Below, one piece after another: positions 20,786 to 30,310 of a DNA stretch of 64,000 nucleotides. Position numbers and translations under genes: made by a program. The stretch comes from an uncultured Bacteroidales bacterium. Lineage in GTDB: Bacteria; Bacteroidota; Bacteroidia; Bacteroidales; Tenuifilaceae. The notes under the pieces are model-generated. The model was given only the letters and a program-made list of their open reading frames with translations, did not search any database and had not been told where the DNA came from. How positions within the stretch are numbered: position 1 is the first letter of the stretch; each line of letters begins with the position of its first letter. Location: contig CALBBQ010000005.1 of the NCBI GenBank assembly GCA_937926785.1, positions 124,001-188,000 on the forward strand, written 5' to 3'.

Positions 20786-22822
20786 TTACTTGACGGTCGA
20801 GCCATTGGCTACAGGACCCGCTGGCGTAACAAGCTGTAGCTTACCATCGGCATCCTCAGCCATAAGAATCATACCCTTCGACTCGATTCCACGGATATTT
20901 CTGGGCTCAAGGTTAGCCAGAATAACCACCTGCTTACCCAGAATCTGTTCAGGTGTAAAGTACTCCGCAATACCCGAAACAATTGTTCGAATATCGATAC
21001 CCGTGTCGATTTTCAGCTTAAGCAGTTTTTGTGTTTTGGGGACACGCTCGGCCTCGAGCACCTTGGCCACTCGAATGTCCATTTTTGAGAAATCATCGTA
21101 TGTTACCAGTTCTTTTTGCGGAACAACCGATGCCGTTGCTTTCTCGTTAGCCTCTTTGGTTCTGCGAAGCTTTTCGAGCTGACGCTCAATCACATCATCC
21201 TCAATCTTTTCGAAGAGCAGCTCCGGAGCGTTTAACTGGTGGCCCGCCGGCAGAACTTCCGCACTACCGGAAGCATTCCACGATTTTTGATTGAGATTCA
21301 CCATTTTCCTGATTTTCTCGGCCGTGAACGGAAGGAATGGCTCAAGCAGGATGCCCAGGTTTGCAGTAATCTGTAAGGAGATATTCAGGATGGTTGCCAC
21401 CCTCTGTGGATTTGTTTTAAACACTTTCCATGGTTCGGTATCGGCAAGATACTTATTACCCAAACGCGCCATATTCATGGCTTCCTTGAGTGCCTCACGG
21501 AAACGGAACTCATCCAGATTCTGTTCAATGGCTGCCTTAATTTTTGGAATTTGCTCTATGGTACTTCTGTCGTAATCATCAAGTTCTGCAACAGCGGGCA
21601 CCTTGGAATCGAAGTATTTTTGTGTAAGCACCATGGCACGGTTCACAAAGTTTCCAAGGATAGCAACCAGCTCGCTGTTGTTACGGGTTTGAAAATCCTT
21701 CCAGGTGAAGTCGTTGTCCTTGGTTTCGGGCATGTTAGCGGTGAGCACATACCTCAAGACATCCTGTTTTCCTGGGAACTCATCCAAGTACTCATGTAGC
21801 CAAACAGCCCAGTTTCGTGAGGTAGAAATCTTATCGCCCTCAAGATTCAGGAACTCGTTGGCAGGTACGTTATCGGGCAGAATGTAGGAACCCTCAGCCT
21901 TTAACATGGCGGGGAAAATGATGCAGTGGAATACAATATTATCCTTCCCGATGAAGTGGATTAGCCTTGTTTCAGGATCCTTCCAGTACTTTTCCCATTC
22001 CGGGGTTAGCTCCTTGGTTGCAGAAATATAACCTATTGGTGCATCGAACCACACGTAAAGCACTTTGCCGGTAGCCCCTTCAACCGGGACAGGTACACCC
22101 CAATCCAAATCGCGGCTTACGGCACGGGGTTGTAAACCCTGATCCAACCAGCTCTTACACTGTCCGTAAACATTAGTCTTCCACTCCTTATGTTCCTGTA
22201 GTATCCATTTTTCGAGTTCAGGCTGAAAACGATCGAGCGGCAAGAACCAATGTTTTGTGGACTTTAGAACCGGCTTCGACCCGCTGAGCATGGAACGTGG
22301 CTCTTTCAAATCGGTTGGACTAAGGCTTGTGCCACACTTTTCGCATTGGTCGCCATAAGCACGATCGTTGCCACAATGAGGGCAGGTTCCCATGATGTAG
22401 CGGTCGGCCAGGAACTGGCCTACCTCCTCATCGTAGTACTGCTCGGTACTTTTCTCTATAAATACTCCCTTTTCGTAGAGCTTCCGGAAGAACTCGCTGG
22501 CCGTTTCGTAATGCACCCTCGATGTGGTGCGGGAATATATATCGAACGCAATGCCAAACCGTTCAAAGGCATCCTTAATTATTGCGTTGTACTTGTCAAC
22601 CACGGCTTGCGGGGTTGTGTTTTCCTGCCTGGCCTTTATGGTAATTGGAACCCCATGCTCATCGGATCCGCAAACCGATACCACCTCAACGCCTTTAGAC
22701 CTCAGGTATCGCGTGAAAATATCGGAAGGGATGTAAACGCCGGCCAAATGCCCTATGTGAACGGGCCCATTGGCGTATGGCAAAGCCGAGGTTATCAGGT
22801 AACGTTTAAACGATTTCATCAT
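20786..22822 (-). CDS. metG: Methionyl-tRNA synthetase with C-terminal tRNA-binding domain
   Basis: About 678 aa; the start is one of two adjacent ATGs (22820-22822 or 22817-22819), and an upstream TTG in frame is less likely. Charges elongator and initiator tRNA-Met. '[14 protein letters not shown]' holds HIGH, and '[13 protein letters not shown]' the KMSKS-type loop. Two CxxC knuckles, 'CPHC' and 'CEKC', bind zinc near 145-165. A helical anticodon domain follows, and the last 105 residues ('[19 protein letters not shown]') are the EMAPII/Trbp111-like OB domain that makes the enzyme dimeric. Same strand as glnS but separated by a terminator. Confidence 0.97.
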   Translation of the reverse strand: MMKSFKRYLITSALPYANGPVHIGHLAGVYIPSDIFTRYLRSKGVEVVSVCGSDEHGVPITIKARQENTTPQAVVDKYNAIIKDAFERFGIAFDIYSRTTSRVHYETASEFFRKLYEKGVFIEKSTEQYYDEEVGQFLADRYIMGTCPHCGNDRAYGDQCEKCGTSLSPTDLKEPRSMLSGSKPVLKSTKHWFLPLDRFQPELEKWILQEHKEWKTNVYGQCKSWLDQGLQPRAVSRDLDWGVPVPVEGATGKVLYVWFDAPIGYISATKELTPEWEKYWKDPETRLIHFIGKDNIVFHCIIFPAMLKAEGSYILPDNVPANEFLNLEGDKISTSRNWAVWLHEYLDEFPGKQDVLRYVLTANMPETKDNDFTWKDFQTRNNSELVAILGNFVNRAMVLTQKYFDSKVPAVAELDDYDRSTIEQIPKIKAAIEQNLDEFRFREALKEAMNMARLGNKYLADTEPWKVFKTNPQRVATILNISLQITANLGILLEPFLPFTAEKIRKMVNLNQKSWNASGSAEVLPAGHQLNAPELLFEKIEDDVIERQLEKLRRTKEANEKATASVVPQKELVTYDDFSKMDIRVAKVLEAERVPKTQKLLKLKIDTGIDIRTIVSGIAEYFTPEQILGKQVVILANLEPRNIRGIESKGMILMAEDADGKLQLVTPAGPVANGSTVK

Positions 22823-22844
22823 TTCCAATTTTTGAAACTGCTCA

Positions 22845-22852
22845 CAAATCTA
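22845..22852 (-). promoter_or_regulatory. Possible -7 box of metG
   Basis: TAGATTTG on the minus strand matches TAnnTTTG and lies 23 nt before the metG start. A correctly spaced TTTG was not found. Confidence 0.4.
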
Positions 22853-22969
22853 ATTGATTTTATGCAAACTATACTCAGCCATAGCAAATGATTTCAAAAG
22901 ATGCCCCCTTATGGTGAATGTAATTTCAAAAAATAATCTAACTTTATGCTCCAATCCGGTACCCGATTC

Positions 22970-23890
22970 ATGGAAAACATTACACCTCCATACCTCCAAC
23001 CTGGCGATACTATTGGTATTGTTGCTCCGGCACGTTTTATTACCCGGGAGGAGCTACAACCGGCCATTCGTTTTTTAACCTCACATGGCTTTCTGGTAAA
23101 AACAGCGCCCCATCTGTTTTCGCAGCATCACCAGTTTGCCGGAACCGACAGCGAACGGGCACAGGACCTGATGGAGATGATTGAAGACCCCATGGTAAAA
23201 GCCATCCTGTGCGCTCGTGGAGGGTATGGTACCGTCCGAATTTTAGACCTGCTAAACCTTCGTAAACTTCAACAAAATCCTAAATGGATAGTTGGGTATA
23301 GCGATATCACAGCCCTGCATAGCTTAATAAACGGCTGGTACGGGCTTGAATCGATACATGCCACAATGCCCATTAATTTCCCTGAAAATGTCCAGGGTAA
23401 CGAATCGACATTGGCTTTGGTTAAAGCCCTCACCGGCGAGCATTTGACCTACAAAGTACCCCCTTCCTCAATGAACATAGAGGGAACCGCCACCGGTGTA
23501 CTTGTGGGAGGAAACCTCTCTATCCTGTCAACAATAATTGGAACAAGTAGCGATATCTCCTACAGCGGCAGAATTCTTTTCATCGAAGACGTGGATGAGT
23601 ACCTCTACCATATCGACCGGATGATGATGCAGCTGAAACGTTCCGGTAAGCTAAAAGCCATATCGGGTCTGATTGTGGGATACTTTAGCGATATGAAGGA
23701 CAACTCAACCCCATTCGGGTCCGATGCTTATGAAATTATCTACAGCGCTGTTAAAGAGTACAGAATACCTGTATGTTTTGGATTCCCTGCAGGACACTCC
23801 GAACCAAATTTTCCTTTAATAATGGGTAGAACCGTTGATCTTAAGGTATCAAACGAGGGGGCTTTTATTGAATTTCATAGCGGGTTTTAG
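22970..23890 (+). CDS. LD-carboxypeptidase (peptidase S66)
   Basis: 306 aa from the ATG at 22970, which gives 'MENITPPYLQPGDTIGIVAPA', the family's usual beginning. An ATG at 22946 in the same frame is possible but overlaps a TAACTTTA sequence resembling a -7 box. Cuts the L-Lys/DAP-D-Ala bond of recycled murein tetrapeptides in the cytoplasm. Counting from 22970, the Ser-Glu-His triad is Ser111 ('VGYSD'), Glu206 ('LFIEDVDEYLYHIDRM') and His276 ('PAGHSEPN'); 'CARGGYGTVRI' is the conserved turn. Convergent with the next gene, sharing four bases. MccF-type immunity to peptide antibiotics is the alternative within S66. Confidence 0.9.
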   Translation: MENITPPYLQPGDTIGIVAPARFITREELQPAIRFLTSHGFLVKTAPHLFSQHHQFAGTDSERAQDLMEMIEDPMVKAILCARGGYGTVRILDLLNLRKLQQNPKWIVGYSDITALHSLINGWYGLESIHATMPINFPENVQGNESTLALVKALTGEHLTYKVPPSSMNIEGTATGVLVGGNLSILSTIIGTSSDISYSGRILFIEDVDEYLYHIDRMMMQLKRSGKLKAISGLIVGYFSDMKDNSTPFGSDAYEIIYSAVKEYRIPVCFGFPAGHSEPNFPLIMGRTVDLKVSNEGAFIEFHSGF

Positions 23891-24531
23891 CCTGCTATGA
23901 GTTCGGAGAAACCTTTTGGTATCTCAAAAACGTTCTCGGCAATTCGCATCGGTTTTACCTCAACCACACGGGTTGTGCTGCGTATCTTTCGGAACTTCGT
24001 CCTATCCACCACCATCAAGGGCCAAACACCGTTAGTATAGGGTATCTTGGCCATCTCTTCCAGGACGGATCCTGTATTGGCCAACAATCTGAAAAGCTTA
24101 TCGGTAAACCCATATTGAAGTGGCGCTACCCAGTAGGTTGTTTCAGTAAAACTGTTTTTGTCCTTAACCCTCCACTGGTAACATTTCACTCCATTAATCT
24201 CCATGTGATTTTCGGATTTAACCACTTCGACATTCGATGCAACCTGGGAACTATTCGATTTAACCTGTGTGTACATCCGGTTGCTGATCGACAGAATAAA
24301 AATTGACCCACTGGTCAGGTTGACGATATAGCTCCGTAGTAAAGTTTTTTGCTTACTGTACTCATCAACTCGTGCCAAACCACCCTTAACGATTATCTCT
24401 ACCCAAAGGGTATCATAGGCCCCCTCCTTAAGAACCTTGATCTTACCTTCAAAATCGCCTACATTTGGGTAGGCAAAAAGTCTAATGGGCAAAATGATGG
24501 CTAATAGTATTGAACAAGTGAACTTCAACAC
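23887..24531 (-). CDS. Secreted protein, DUF4412-like, unknown function
   Basis: 214 aa with a signal peptide ending near LFAYP. The start is non-ATG: GTG at 24529-24531 or TTG next to it; no ATG lies before the signal core. The body is beta-rich ('DFEGKIKVLKEG', 'EIIVKGGLARVDE', 'INGVKCYQWRV', 'TETTYWVAP'), resembling periplasmic DUF4412 proteins that fold like LolA. The last part 'VVEVKPMRIAENVFEIPKGF' is typical of that group. Binding partner unknown; a lipid-carrier role is only a fold-based guess. Confidence 0.65.
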   Translation of the reverse strand: MLKFTCSILLAIILPIRLFAYPNVGDFEGKIKVLKEGAYDTLWVEIIVKGGLARVDEYSKQKTLLRSYIVNLTSGSIFILSISNRMYTQVKSNSSQVASNVEVVKSENHMEINGVKCYQWRVKDKNSFTETTYWVAPLQYGFTDKLFRLLANTGSVLEEMAKIPYTNGVWPLMVVDRTKFRKIRSTTRVVEVKPMRIAENVFEIPKGFSELIAG

Positions 24532-24593
24532 CGGATAAATTACTAAATTTTCTTACTTTATATCGATATTTAACCATAAAAGGTTACACAGCG

Positions 24594-24971
24594 ATGGGAA
24601 AAAACAGCAATTCAAATCGAGATCTCGGGAGTAAAGGTGAAGACCTGGCTGCTGGCTACCTAACGTCGAAGGGATACAAAGTTTTGCACCGAAACTGGCA
24701 TTACGGACACAAGGAGTTGGACCTTGTTGCCCGCAAGGACAACATCATAGTGGTAGTTGAGGTTAAGACCCGCACCACCGATTACTGGGAAGAGCCCAAG
24801 GAGTCGGTGAGACGTAAAAAGCAGAAAATGATAGTGGAGGCAGCCGACGAGTACATCCAAAGGTACCAGCTGAGCTGCGAGGTACGATTTGACATTGTGT
24901 CCATTATACTTACACCAGGTATGCCCCCTGAAATTGAACATATTGAGGATGCCTTTTATCCGACCTTGTAG
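24594..24971 (+). CDS. YraN/UPF0102 family nuclease-fold protein
   Basis: 125 aa, normal for the family. 'GSKGEDLAAGYLTSKGYKVL' begins the domain, and 'HKELDLVA' with 'VVEVKTR' forms the PD-(D/E)xK nuclease-like motif (Glu, Asp, Glu-x-Lys). Related to Holliday-junction resolvases; in vivo function is unsettled. It is divergent from the DUF4412-like gene and is followed 22 nt later by the MmcQ/YjbR gene. Confidence 0.9.
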   Translation: MGKNSNSNRDLGSKGEDLAAGYLTSKGYKVLHRNWHYGHKELDLVARKDNIIVVVEVKTRTTDYWEEPKESVRRKKQKMIVEAADEYIQRYQLSCEVRFDIVSIILTPGMPPEIEHIEDAFYPTL

Positions 24972-24993
24972 CATTAATCAAATAAAAACAACT

Positions 24994-25326
24994 ATGGATA
25001 TAGAAACCATCCGTAACTACTGCATTACTAAATCTAATGTTACCGAAAGCCTACCATTCGACGATGACACACTGGTTTTCAAGGTTAACGGAAAAATATT
25101 TGCCATGATAAACCTCAGCGGGGAAACGTGTTTGAATGTTAAATGCGACCCCGAACTTGCCGCTGAGCTACGAGAGCGATACCCTGCCGTTGAGCCCGGC
25201 TACCACATGAATAAGCAACACTGGAATACAATTCATATTGATGGCTCAGTGCCAGATAGTATCATTCTGGGCTGGATTGATCACTCCTATGAACTGGTTA
25301 CGCCAAAAAAAAGAGCTCCTAAATAG
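24994..25326 (+). CDS. MmcQ/YjbR family DNA-binding protein
   Basis: 110 aa from the ATG at 24994; a longer open frame extends upstream inside yraN in another frame but is not a better start. The CyaY-like fold is indicated by 'TESLPFDDDTLVFKVNGKIFAMINL', 'LNVKCDPELAAELRERYP' and 'GYHMNKQHWNTIHIDGSVPD', all family hallmarks. The family is annotated as DNA-binding from E. coli YjbR, but the role is not established. Basic end 'TPKKRAPK'. Probably co-transcribed with yraN. Confidence 0.92.
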   Translation: MDIETIRNYCITKSNVTESLPFDDDTLVFKVNGKIFAMINLSGETCLNVKCDPELAAELRERYPAVEPGYHMNKQHWNTIHIDGSVPDSIILGWIDHSYELVTPKKRAPK

Positions 25327-25638
25327 CTTTTACCAATTTTACCCCAACCCAATCAGTCGGTGGCAAGAAATTGCTATTTAAGGGTTAATAGTTTCAGCAG
25401 TAGAAAGAAAAGTTTAACTTTGGTATGTAATTTGATTCAACTCCCTTGTTAACAATAACATCTTTGGGAGTAAAGAGTTGATAAAGCGCGAACTAAAAAA
25501 TTTTGGCCAATGAAACCCCATGTAAGGCTGCTTTTAGAGACATGTATAATTAAATTAAGGGGTTCCATCCGAATGAGAACTAGTGTTGAAAGGAAAATAT
25601 AACTCATGGGCAATCAATAATTTTAAAATTTTAGACGG
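25327..25638. other. Gene-free stretch with a possible promoter
   Basis: 312 nt without a convincing coding frame. TAACTTTG at 25415-25422 (plus) matches the -7 consensus, but no good TTTG is upstream, and it is over 200 nt from the next start. If it serves the downstream secreted protein, the leader is long. No RNA motif was recognised. Confidence 0.4.
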
Positions 25639-26484
25639 ATGAAAACTGTTATGAAATTTACCGCAATCCTGCTACTTGCAGCTTCCATAAACCTGCAAGC
25701 CCAGGATTCTTTCATCGTAACCCGTATAAACGGGAAGGTAACCAACAACAAAACCGGCACCCTGCTTAAAGCCGGCGATGTGCTTCAGCCCTCTGACAGG
25801 GTAACGTTCGACTCCTTCGACTCGTACGTTATCTCCATAGGACAGAACATGGGACGTTACATGATTAAGCTTCATGAACCCCCAGCCCCGGAAACAATTC
25901 AGCAGCTCACAGCCATGGTAAAAGATGTGGCTGTACCCACCAAGCGCCGGAGCCTGATGGCTGAGCGTTACCGCCCCGACGAAACCGTAGTTAACGATCT
26001 CAGAAGCTACTTTGGCAACGACAAGTTTACCGTTATTGGCGATATTGTTTCGGTGCCCGTGAACAATCAGGCATACCCAATCGACGATAACCGTTTCATT
26101 GTGTTCTACTACCGCGTGAACAATAATCCCGTGTCAAAAAAGATTGGTTACGAAGAAAACTCCCTAATCATTGAGAAAGATAAGCTACTTAGTACCAATG
26201 CAGGGGTAATCACCCAGAATGAAATTCCGTCGGTTGGCGTTTACCTATACGAAAAGAACACCCGCACCAGTGAGGAAATTACTAAGTTCAACCTAGCCTT
26301 TGTTGACCGGGAAACCTTGACCAACGAATTTCTAACCATCATCCCAATTCTTCAGAAGCAAAGGATGGCAAAGGATGATATTAAAAAGTACCTTATTGAA
26401 TACTTTTACGATTTTTACGGCTCAACCGACTCCCGCTCAATAAAAGCGTTTGTGGATGATTTAGTTGACAAAATGGTGAAATAA
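25639..26484 (+). CDS. Secreted protein with FecR-like N-terminal beta domain
   Basis: 281 aa with a signal peptide ending at LQAQ; two closely spaced ATGs could start it. Residues about 25-75 ('VTRINGKVTNNKTGTLLKAGDVLQPSDRVTF', read as pieces VTRINGKV and AGDVLQPSDRV) resemble the FecR-type beta domain that begins many Bacteroidota periplasmic proteins. The rest, a mixed beta/helical region, was not recognised; the C-terminal helix holds 'DIKKYLIEYFYDFYG'. It is probably monocistronic, with a shared bidirectional terminator after it. Confidence 0.6.
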   Translation: MKTVMKFTAILLLAASINLQAQDSFIVTRINGKVTNNKTGTLLKAGDVLQPSDRVTFDSFDSYVISIGQNMGRYMIKLHEPPAPETIQQLTAMVKDVAVPTKRRSLMAERYRPDETVVNDLRSYFGNDKFTVIGDIVSVPVNNQAYPIDDNRFIVFYYRVNNNPVSKKIGYEENSLIIEKDKLLSTNAGVITQNEIPSVGVYLYEKNTRTSEEITKFNLAFVDRETLTNEFLTIIPILQKQRMAKDDIKKYLIEYFYDFYGSTDSRSIKAFVDDLVDKMVK

Positions 26485-26506
26485 CAAAGTATCTTACCCA
26501 AAAAAG

Positions 26507-26530
26507 AAGGGGTTGCAAATGCAACCCCTT
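26507..26530. terminator. Bidirectional terminator between convergent genes
   Basis: Arms AAGGGGTTGCA/TGCAACCCCTT with a 2-nt loop. T runs follow on both strands. It ends the secreted-protein gene (plus) and the DUF4837 gene (minus). Confidence 0.9.
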
Positions 26531-26533
26531 TTA

Positions 26534-27529
26534 TCATGGATTTACAATTTCAAGGGTGTAGAGTAGGGCTTCTACCTGTCGAAGGTAGTTTCGTTTTTTT
26601 GATGCCGGAGCATAAACATATGCCTCAGCAACAACAACCCTCTGCCTATCCTCATCGATGGTTATATGGCTTACAAAGGGACCGCCCATGGGATGGTTAT
26701 GAACATCCCAGAGCCCCTTCATCACACCGTAGTACCTACCCTTATACATCATTTCCGTTAGCTCAGGTTTAATAACTTTGCTGGTCATCATGTACGACCC
26801 ATCCGTGGGCCCTCCAATGTTTTTAACAAACCTGTCGCGCTTTTCAATCAGGTAATCAAGGGTAAATGTATTCTTACTGGTATATGGGAATGTGTATAAG
26901 ATCAATCCTTGACTTAGCTGCGGGGTTTCAAACGATATCCAGACCAGGCTGTCGCGGTTAAAGTTTAGCCGGTAACCCTTGGGTATTGTAAGGCTGACCA
27001 TCAGAGATTTTTCTAAACCCTGTTTTAAGGCCTTTTCTTCATACTTTATGGCATTCTGCACCACCCTGTCCCTCTCGGCTTGCTCAAAAATGGTAACAAT
27101 AGTTTTACTCTCCCTACGTAAGTAGTTATAAATTTCCTTGTTACTGGGTCCAGTGATGTAGACAATAGTTTGCGGAGCTGCCCATACATCCTTCTTCAAC
27201 GACATTTTCACTTCGCCGGTACCTTTCTGAACCTCGTTAAAAATGATATTCCGATGCGACTTGAAAATATCAGTAAAAGCCTCGGGGGGTATCATGATTA
27301 AATCAAACAAAGGCTCGCTCTGGGGCAAAAAGGGCACATCGCTGGTTAAAGAGTTTTTATAAAAAACGCCGATTGAGTCGGTATGTAATGCTTTTGGTAG
27401 TACCACTACTACCTCGCCAGCAGCACCTGTTACATTCGGTAGTAGCGTTTTATCGCCCTTGCTGCCACGGTTACAGGAATAACCAGTAGCTATAAGAGCT
27501 GTAATGAGGATGATCCATTTCCTAAGCAT
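26534..27529 (-). CDS. DUF4837 family lipoprotein
   Basis: 331 aa. The signal ends in a lipobox 'GYSC' (Cys19). 'NVTGAAGEVVVVLPK' and 'MIPPEAFTDIFKSHRNIIF' are the hallmark parts of DUF4837, a Bacteroidota-only family. 'IPKGYRLNFNRDSLVWI' and 'DGSYMMTSKVIKPELTE' belong to the second half. Function is unknown; these lipoproteins sit among envelope genes, as here, upstream of a lytic transglycosylase in the same direction with 38 nt between. Confidence 0.85.
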   Translation of the reverse strand: MLRKWIILITALIATGYSCNRGSKGDKTLLPNVTGAAGEVVVVLPKALHTDSIGVFYKNSLTSDVPFLPQSEPLFDLIMIPPEAFTDIFKSHRNIIFNEVQKGTGEVKMSLKKDVWAAPQTIVYITGPSNKEIYNYLRRESKTIVTIFEQAERDRVVQNAIKYEEKALKQGLEKSLMVSLTIPKGYRLNFNRDSLVWISFETPQLSQGLILYTFPYTSKNTFTLDYLIEKRDRFVKNIGGPTDGSYMMTSKVIKPELTEMMYKGRYYGVMKGLWDVHNHPMGGPFVSHITIDEDRQRVVVAEAYVYAPASKKRNYLRQVEALLYTLEIVNP

Positions 27530-27567
27530 ATGATTTTATTTTGCAATTTAACGAGAATAAAAAGATG

Positions 27568-28827
27568 TTATTGTTTGATGTTGTACTTTTCGGCGTTGCT
27601 TTTACTTATCCAGAATATCAGGTTCTGCCCCACTGTTAGAGTACTATCAATTCCCGGATTCCAACGGTAAATATCAGCTAAAGTGCAACCAAACTGCATG
27701 GCAAGCTTATGAAGGCTGTCGCCGTTTTGAACGGTATAGCTGAAACGAACCTGAGCGCTATCGGCCAATGATCTGGAAATGCTATTAGGTTTTTGGGTGC
27801 TGTTATACAGCTGCTTCGATTTTTTGATGAACAAACCGGTTTTATCGGTGGGTAACCGAAGCGCTTGGAGACTATTGGATTCCGGGATGTAATCGTAACG
27901 ATAGGTTGGGTTTAAAAAGCGAATCAGTTCCAAATCCACATCTAATGCTTCTGCAACCAAGGTCAAATCGAGCGGTTTTTGAACTAACACGGTATCGGTT
28001 TTAGAAAATGTGATTTTCAGTGGTGTTGCAGAAATTCCATGCTCTGCATAGCTGTTCATCACGTAGGTTGCGGCTATGAATGCCGGTACATAGTTCTGTG
28101 CCGATTCCGGTAAAAGAGGGTATAGCTTCCAGAAGTTACGCTCCCCATTGGCACGCTCAATGGCGTTGCGAATAGGGCCTGGCCCAACATTATAGGCTGC
28201 CAGGGCTAAATGCCAGTCCTTAAATGTACGGAAAAGGTAATCAAGGTATTGGGCAGCAGCTTCGGTCGATTTTATGGGGTCCATCCGTTCATCCACAAAG
28301 TTATTCACCTCCAGATTGAACATCTTTGCAGTGTTGATTTTAAACTGCCATAATCCCACGGCACCGCTTTTTGAAACCGCCAGGGGGTTTAAGGCCGATT
28401 CAACCACAGCCAGGTATTTAAGCTCCAGGGGTAACTGGTATTTAGCAAAAATCTCATCAAATATGGGAAAATACATCTCGCTAAGCCCAATCATCTTTGA
28501 AACCTGATCGCGGCGCTCAAGGGTATAAATATCGATGTATCGTTTTACGTTTAGATTGTAATCGAAATCGATGGGGGAATGGCTGCCTATACTAGCCAGC
28601 TTGCACTCATAGTAAAGGTCGGGCTTTGACTTTATGGTATCAGAATTGGTAGTTAAGGTAAACAAAGGCAACCTGCCTATGGCACTGAGGTGCCAAACTA
28701 TAGCATCGGCATTTCCGCCACTTTTGCTCAAGGATACCGAATATGAGGAAAGCGATACAATAACCAGACAGGATGACAAAATTGCTCTGCTTACCAAAAA
28801 CATAAAACTAATTCCTTTTCTCCTCAT
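27568..28827 (-). CDS. Lytic transglycosylase with LysM domain (MltD-like)
   Basis: 419 aa, exported through an N-terminal hydrophobic segment (about 9-33). The SLT domain covers about 120-275: 'LPLELKYLAVVESALNPLAVS' contains catalytic Glu143, and 'AVGLWQFKINTAKMF' and 'LALAAYNVGPGPIRNAI' are the classic goose-type/SLT motifs. One LysM repeat at the end ('YTVQNGDSLHKLAMQFGCT', then 'NPGIDSTLTVGQNL') binds murein. It cleaves peptidoglycan to 1,6-anhydro-muropeptides during wall remodelling. One LysM is fewer than in E. coli MltD. It lies upstream of the DUF4837 gene. Confidence 0.93.
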   Translation of the reverse strand: MRRKGISFMFLVSRAILSSCLVIVSLSSYSVSLSKSGGNADAIVWHLSAIGRLPLFTLTTNSDTIKSKPDLYYECKLASIGSHSPIDFDYNLNVKRYIDIYTLERRDQVSKMIGLSEMYFPIFDEIFAKYQLPLELKYLAVVESALNPLAVSKSGAVGLWQFKINTAKMFNLEVNNFVDERMDPIKSTEAAAQYLDYLFRTFKDWHLALAAYNVGPGPIRNAIERANGERNFWKLYPLLPESAQNYVPAFIAATYVMNSYAEHGISATPLKITFSKTDTVLVQKPLDLTLVAEALDVDLELIRFLNPTYRYDYIPESNSLQALRLPTDKTGLFIKKSKQLYNSTQKPNSISRSLADSAQVRFSYTVQNGDSLHKLAMQFGCTLADIYRWNPGIDSTLTVGQNLIFWISKSNAEKYNIKQ

Positions 28828-28990
28828 CTTCCTTTTTGCTTACCCTTAAACCCTTCTTAAACTCACCTACTCCTTTACCTGGGTTTCTCATAAACTATGG
28901 TATTTTTGCTGCACCAAAGATCACAGAATCACAATGGCAATAACCAGAAACTCTGAGCCTCCAGTGAAATGTGCTGCCATAGCGTTGGTT

Positions 28991-30310
28991 TTATCTGAAA
29001 AGTTTCACAATGTCGTTGATGTTTGCGTAAAGAAGCAGTGCTAATAACAGTGCCATACCCACCAGTTGGGCATACTCCAGGAACTTATCGCCAGGTTTAC
29101 GGCCGGTAACCATTTCATATAGCAAGAACATCACGTGTCCTCCGTCCAATGCAGGTATTGGCAAGATATTCATAATTGCCAGGATAATGGAGAGGAAAGC
29201 GGTTAAACTCCAGAACGCTTGCCAGTCCCAGGTGGATGGGAATATCTTACCAATCGTAATAAACCCACCTACCGACTCATACGCTTTTGTTTGAGGTGAG
29301 AAGATGAGCCTCAGCTGCTTCAGGTAGCTGCTGATGGTGGCAAATCCTTTTTTTATACCAGCGGGTATTGATTGGAAGAATGAGTAATCCTTCCGGTTCA
29401 GCTCAAAGAAGGCCCTTAAATCGGAAACGGGGTAAACGCCAATGAGACCCGTTTCTGGTACATTAACCGACAGGTCGACCGGTTTGCCATTCCGGCTAAC
29501 CGTTACCAGAACCGTTTTTCCCTTGCTTTGCTGAATGGCGGCTTTAAACTCATCGAAAAATTGCTTGGCTTCACCATTAATGGCCAATAAGCTATCGCCC
29601 TTGGTAAAGCCTGCAAAAGCTGCAGCCTCGTTGGGTTTAACATCATCAACAATGAATGGTATGCGTGGGAAGAAAATAATGGGATTCTTAACCAGCTTTG
29701 CCACTTGGTGGCTGGGAATGGTTAACCTAAGAGTATCCGTACCTCTGAGCACGGTAACCTCTCTGTTCTCGTTAAGCAACAAGTCGTGGGCAATTTGCTG
29801 AAAGTTTTCAACCTCATTCCCCCCTAGGTACAATATTTTATCGCCATTCCGGAAACCTAGCTCAAGAGCCAGGGAATCGCAGGTAACCCCATACTTCAAG
29901 TTTTTGTTTGGTAGGTACTCTTCGCCCCATGTGAACAGTACCGCACTGTAGATTACCAGGGCAAGCAGTACATTTACCAGAACGCCGCCAATCATGATGA
30001 ACAAGCGTTGCCAAGCCGGTTTAGAGCGGAACTCGTAGGGTTGAGGCGGTTGCTTCAGCTGCTCCTTATCCATTGACTCATCTATCATCCCTGATATTTT
30101 AACATACCCACCCAGCGGTAACCATCCAATTCCGTACTCGGTTTCGCCCCTTTTTACCTTGAACAACGAAAACCATGGGTTAAAAAAAAGGTAAAACTTC
30201 TCAACACGGGTTTTAAAAAGTCGGGCAAAAAAGAAGTGCCCCAGCTCATGAAGGATTACCAGGATTGAAAGGCTAAGAAAAAATTGACCTGCTTTTACGA
30301 GTATTTCCAT
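28991..30310 (-). CDS. rseP: RIP site-2 metalloprotease RseP
   Basis: 439 aa. The first membrane helix holds the zinc motif 'HELGHF' (His21, Glu22, His25), and a late helix holds 'NILPIPALDGGH' with the third ligand Asp. Two PDZ domains lie between, about 110-190 and 200-290. It performs intramembrane proteolysis of regulators such as anti-sigma factors and clears signal-peptide remnants. Its start overlaps the end of dxr by 16 nt, implying coupled translation. Confidence 0.95.
   Translation of the reverse strand: MEILVKAGQFFLSLSILVILHELGHFFFARLFKTRVEKFYLFFNPWFSLFKVKRGETEYGIGWLPLGGYVKISGMIDESMDKEQLKQPPQPYEFRSKPAWQRLFIMIGGVLVNVLLALVIYSAVLFTWGEEYLPNKNLKYGVTCDSLALELGFRNGDKILYLGGNEVENFQQIAHDLLLNENREVTVLRGTDTLRLTIPSHQVAKLVKNPIIFFPRIPFIVDDVKPNEAAAFAGFTKGDSLLAINGEAKQFFDEFKAAIQQSKGKTVLVTVSRNGKPVDLSVNVPETGLIGVYPVSDLRAFFELNRKDYSFFQSIPAGIKKGFATISSYLKQLRLIFSPQTKAYESVGGFITIGKIFPSTWDWQAFWSLTAFLSIILAIMNILPIPALDGGHVMFLLYEMVTGRKPGDKFLEYAQLVGMALLLALLLYANINDIVKLFR

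Noticed and set aside
22946..22969. Earlier ATG for LD-carboxypeptidase
   Set aside because: It would add eight residues not typical of the family and overlaps a TAACTTTA sequence; not fully excluded.
24889..24993. Upstream extension of the MmcQ/YjbR frame into yraN
   Set aside because: The added 35 residues have no family match, and the ATG at 24994 gives the standard family start.
28934..29044. 36-codon plus-strand frame behind a TATTTTTG box
   Set aside because: Overlaps the 3' end of rseP antisense, shows no hydrophobic or family pattern, and the -33 element is missing.
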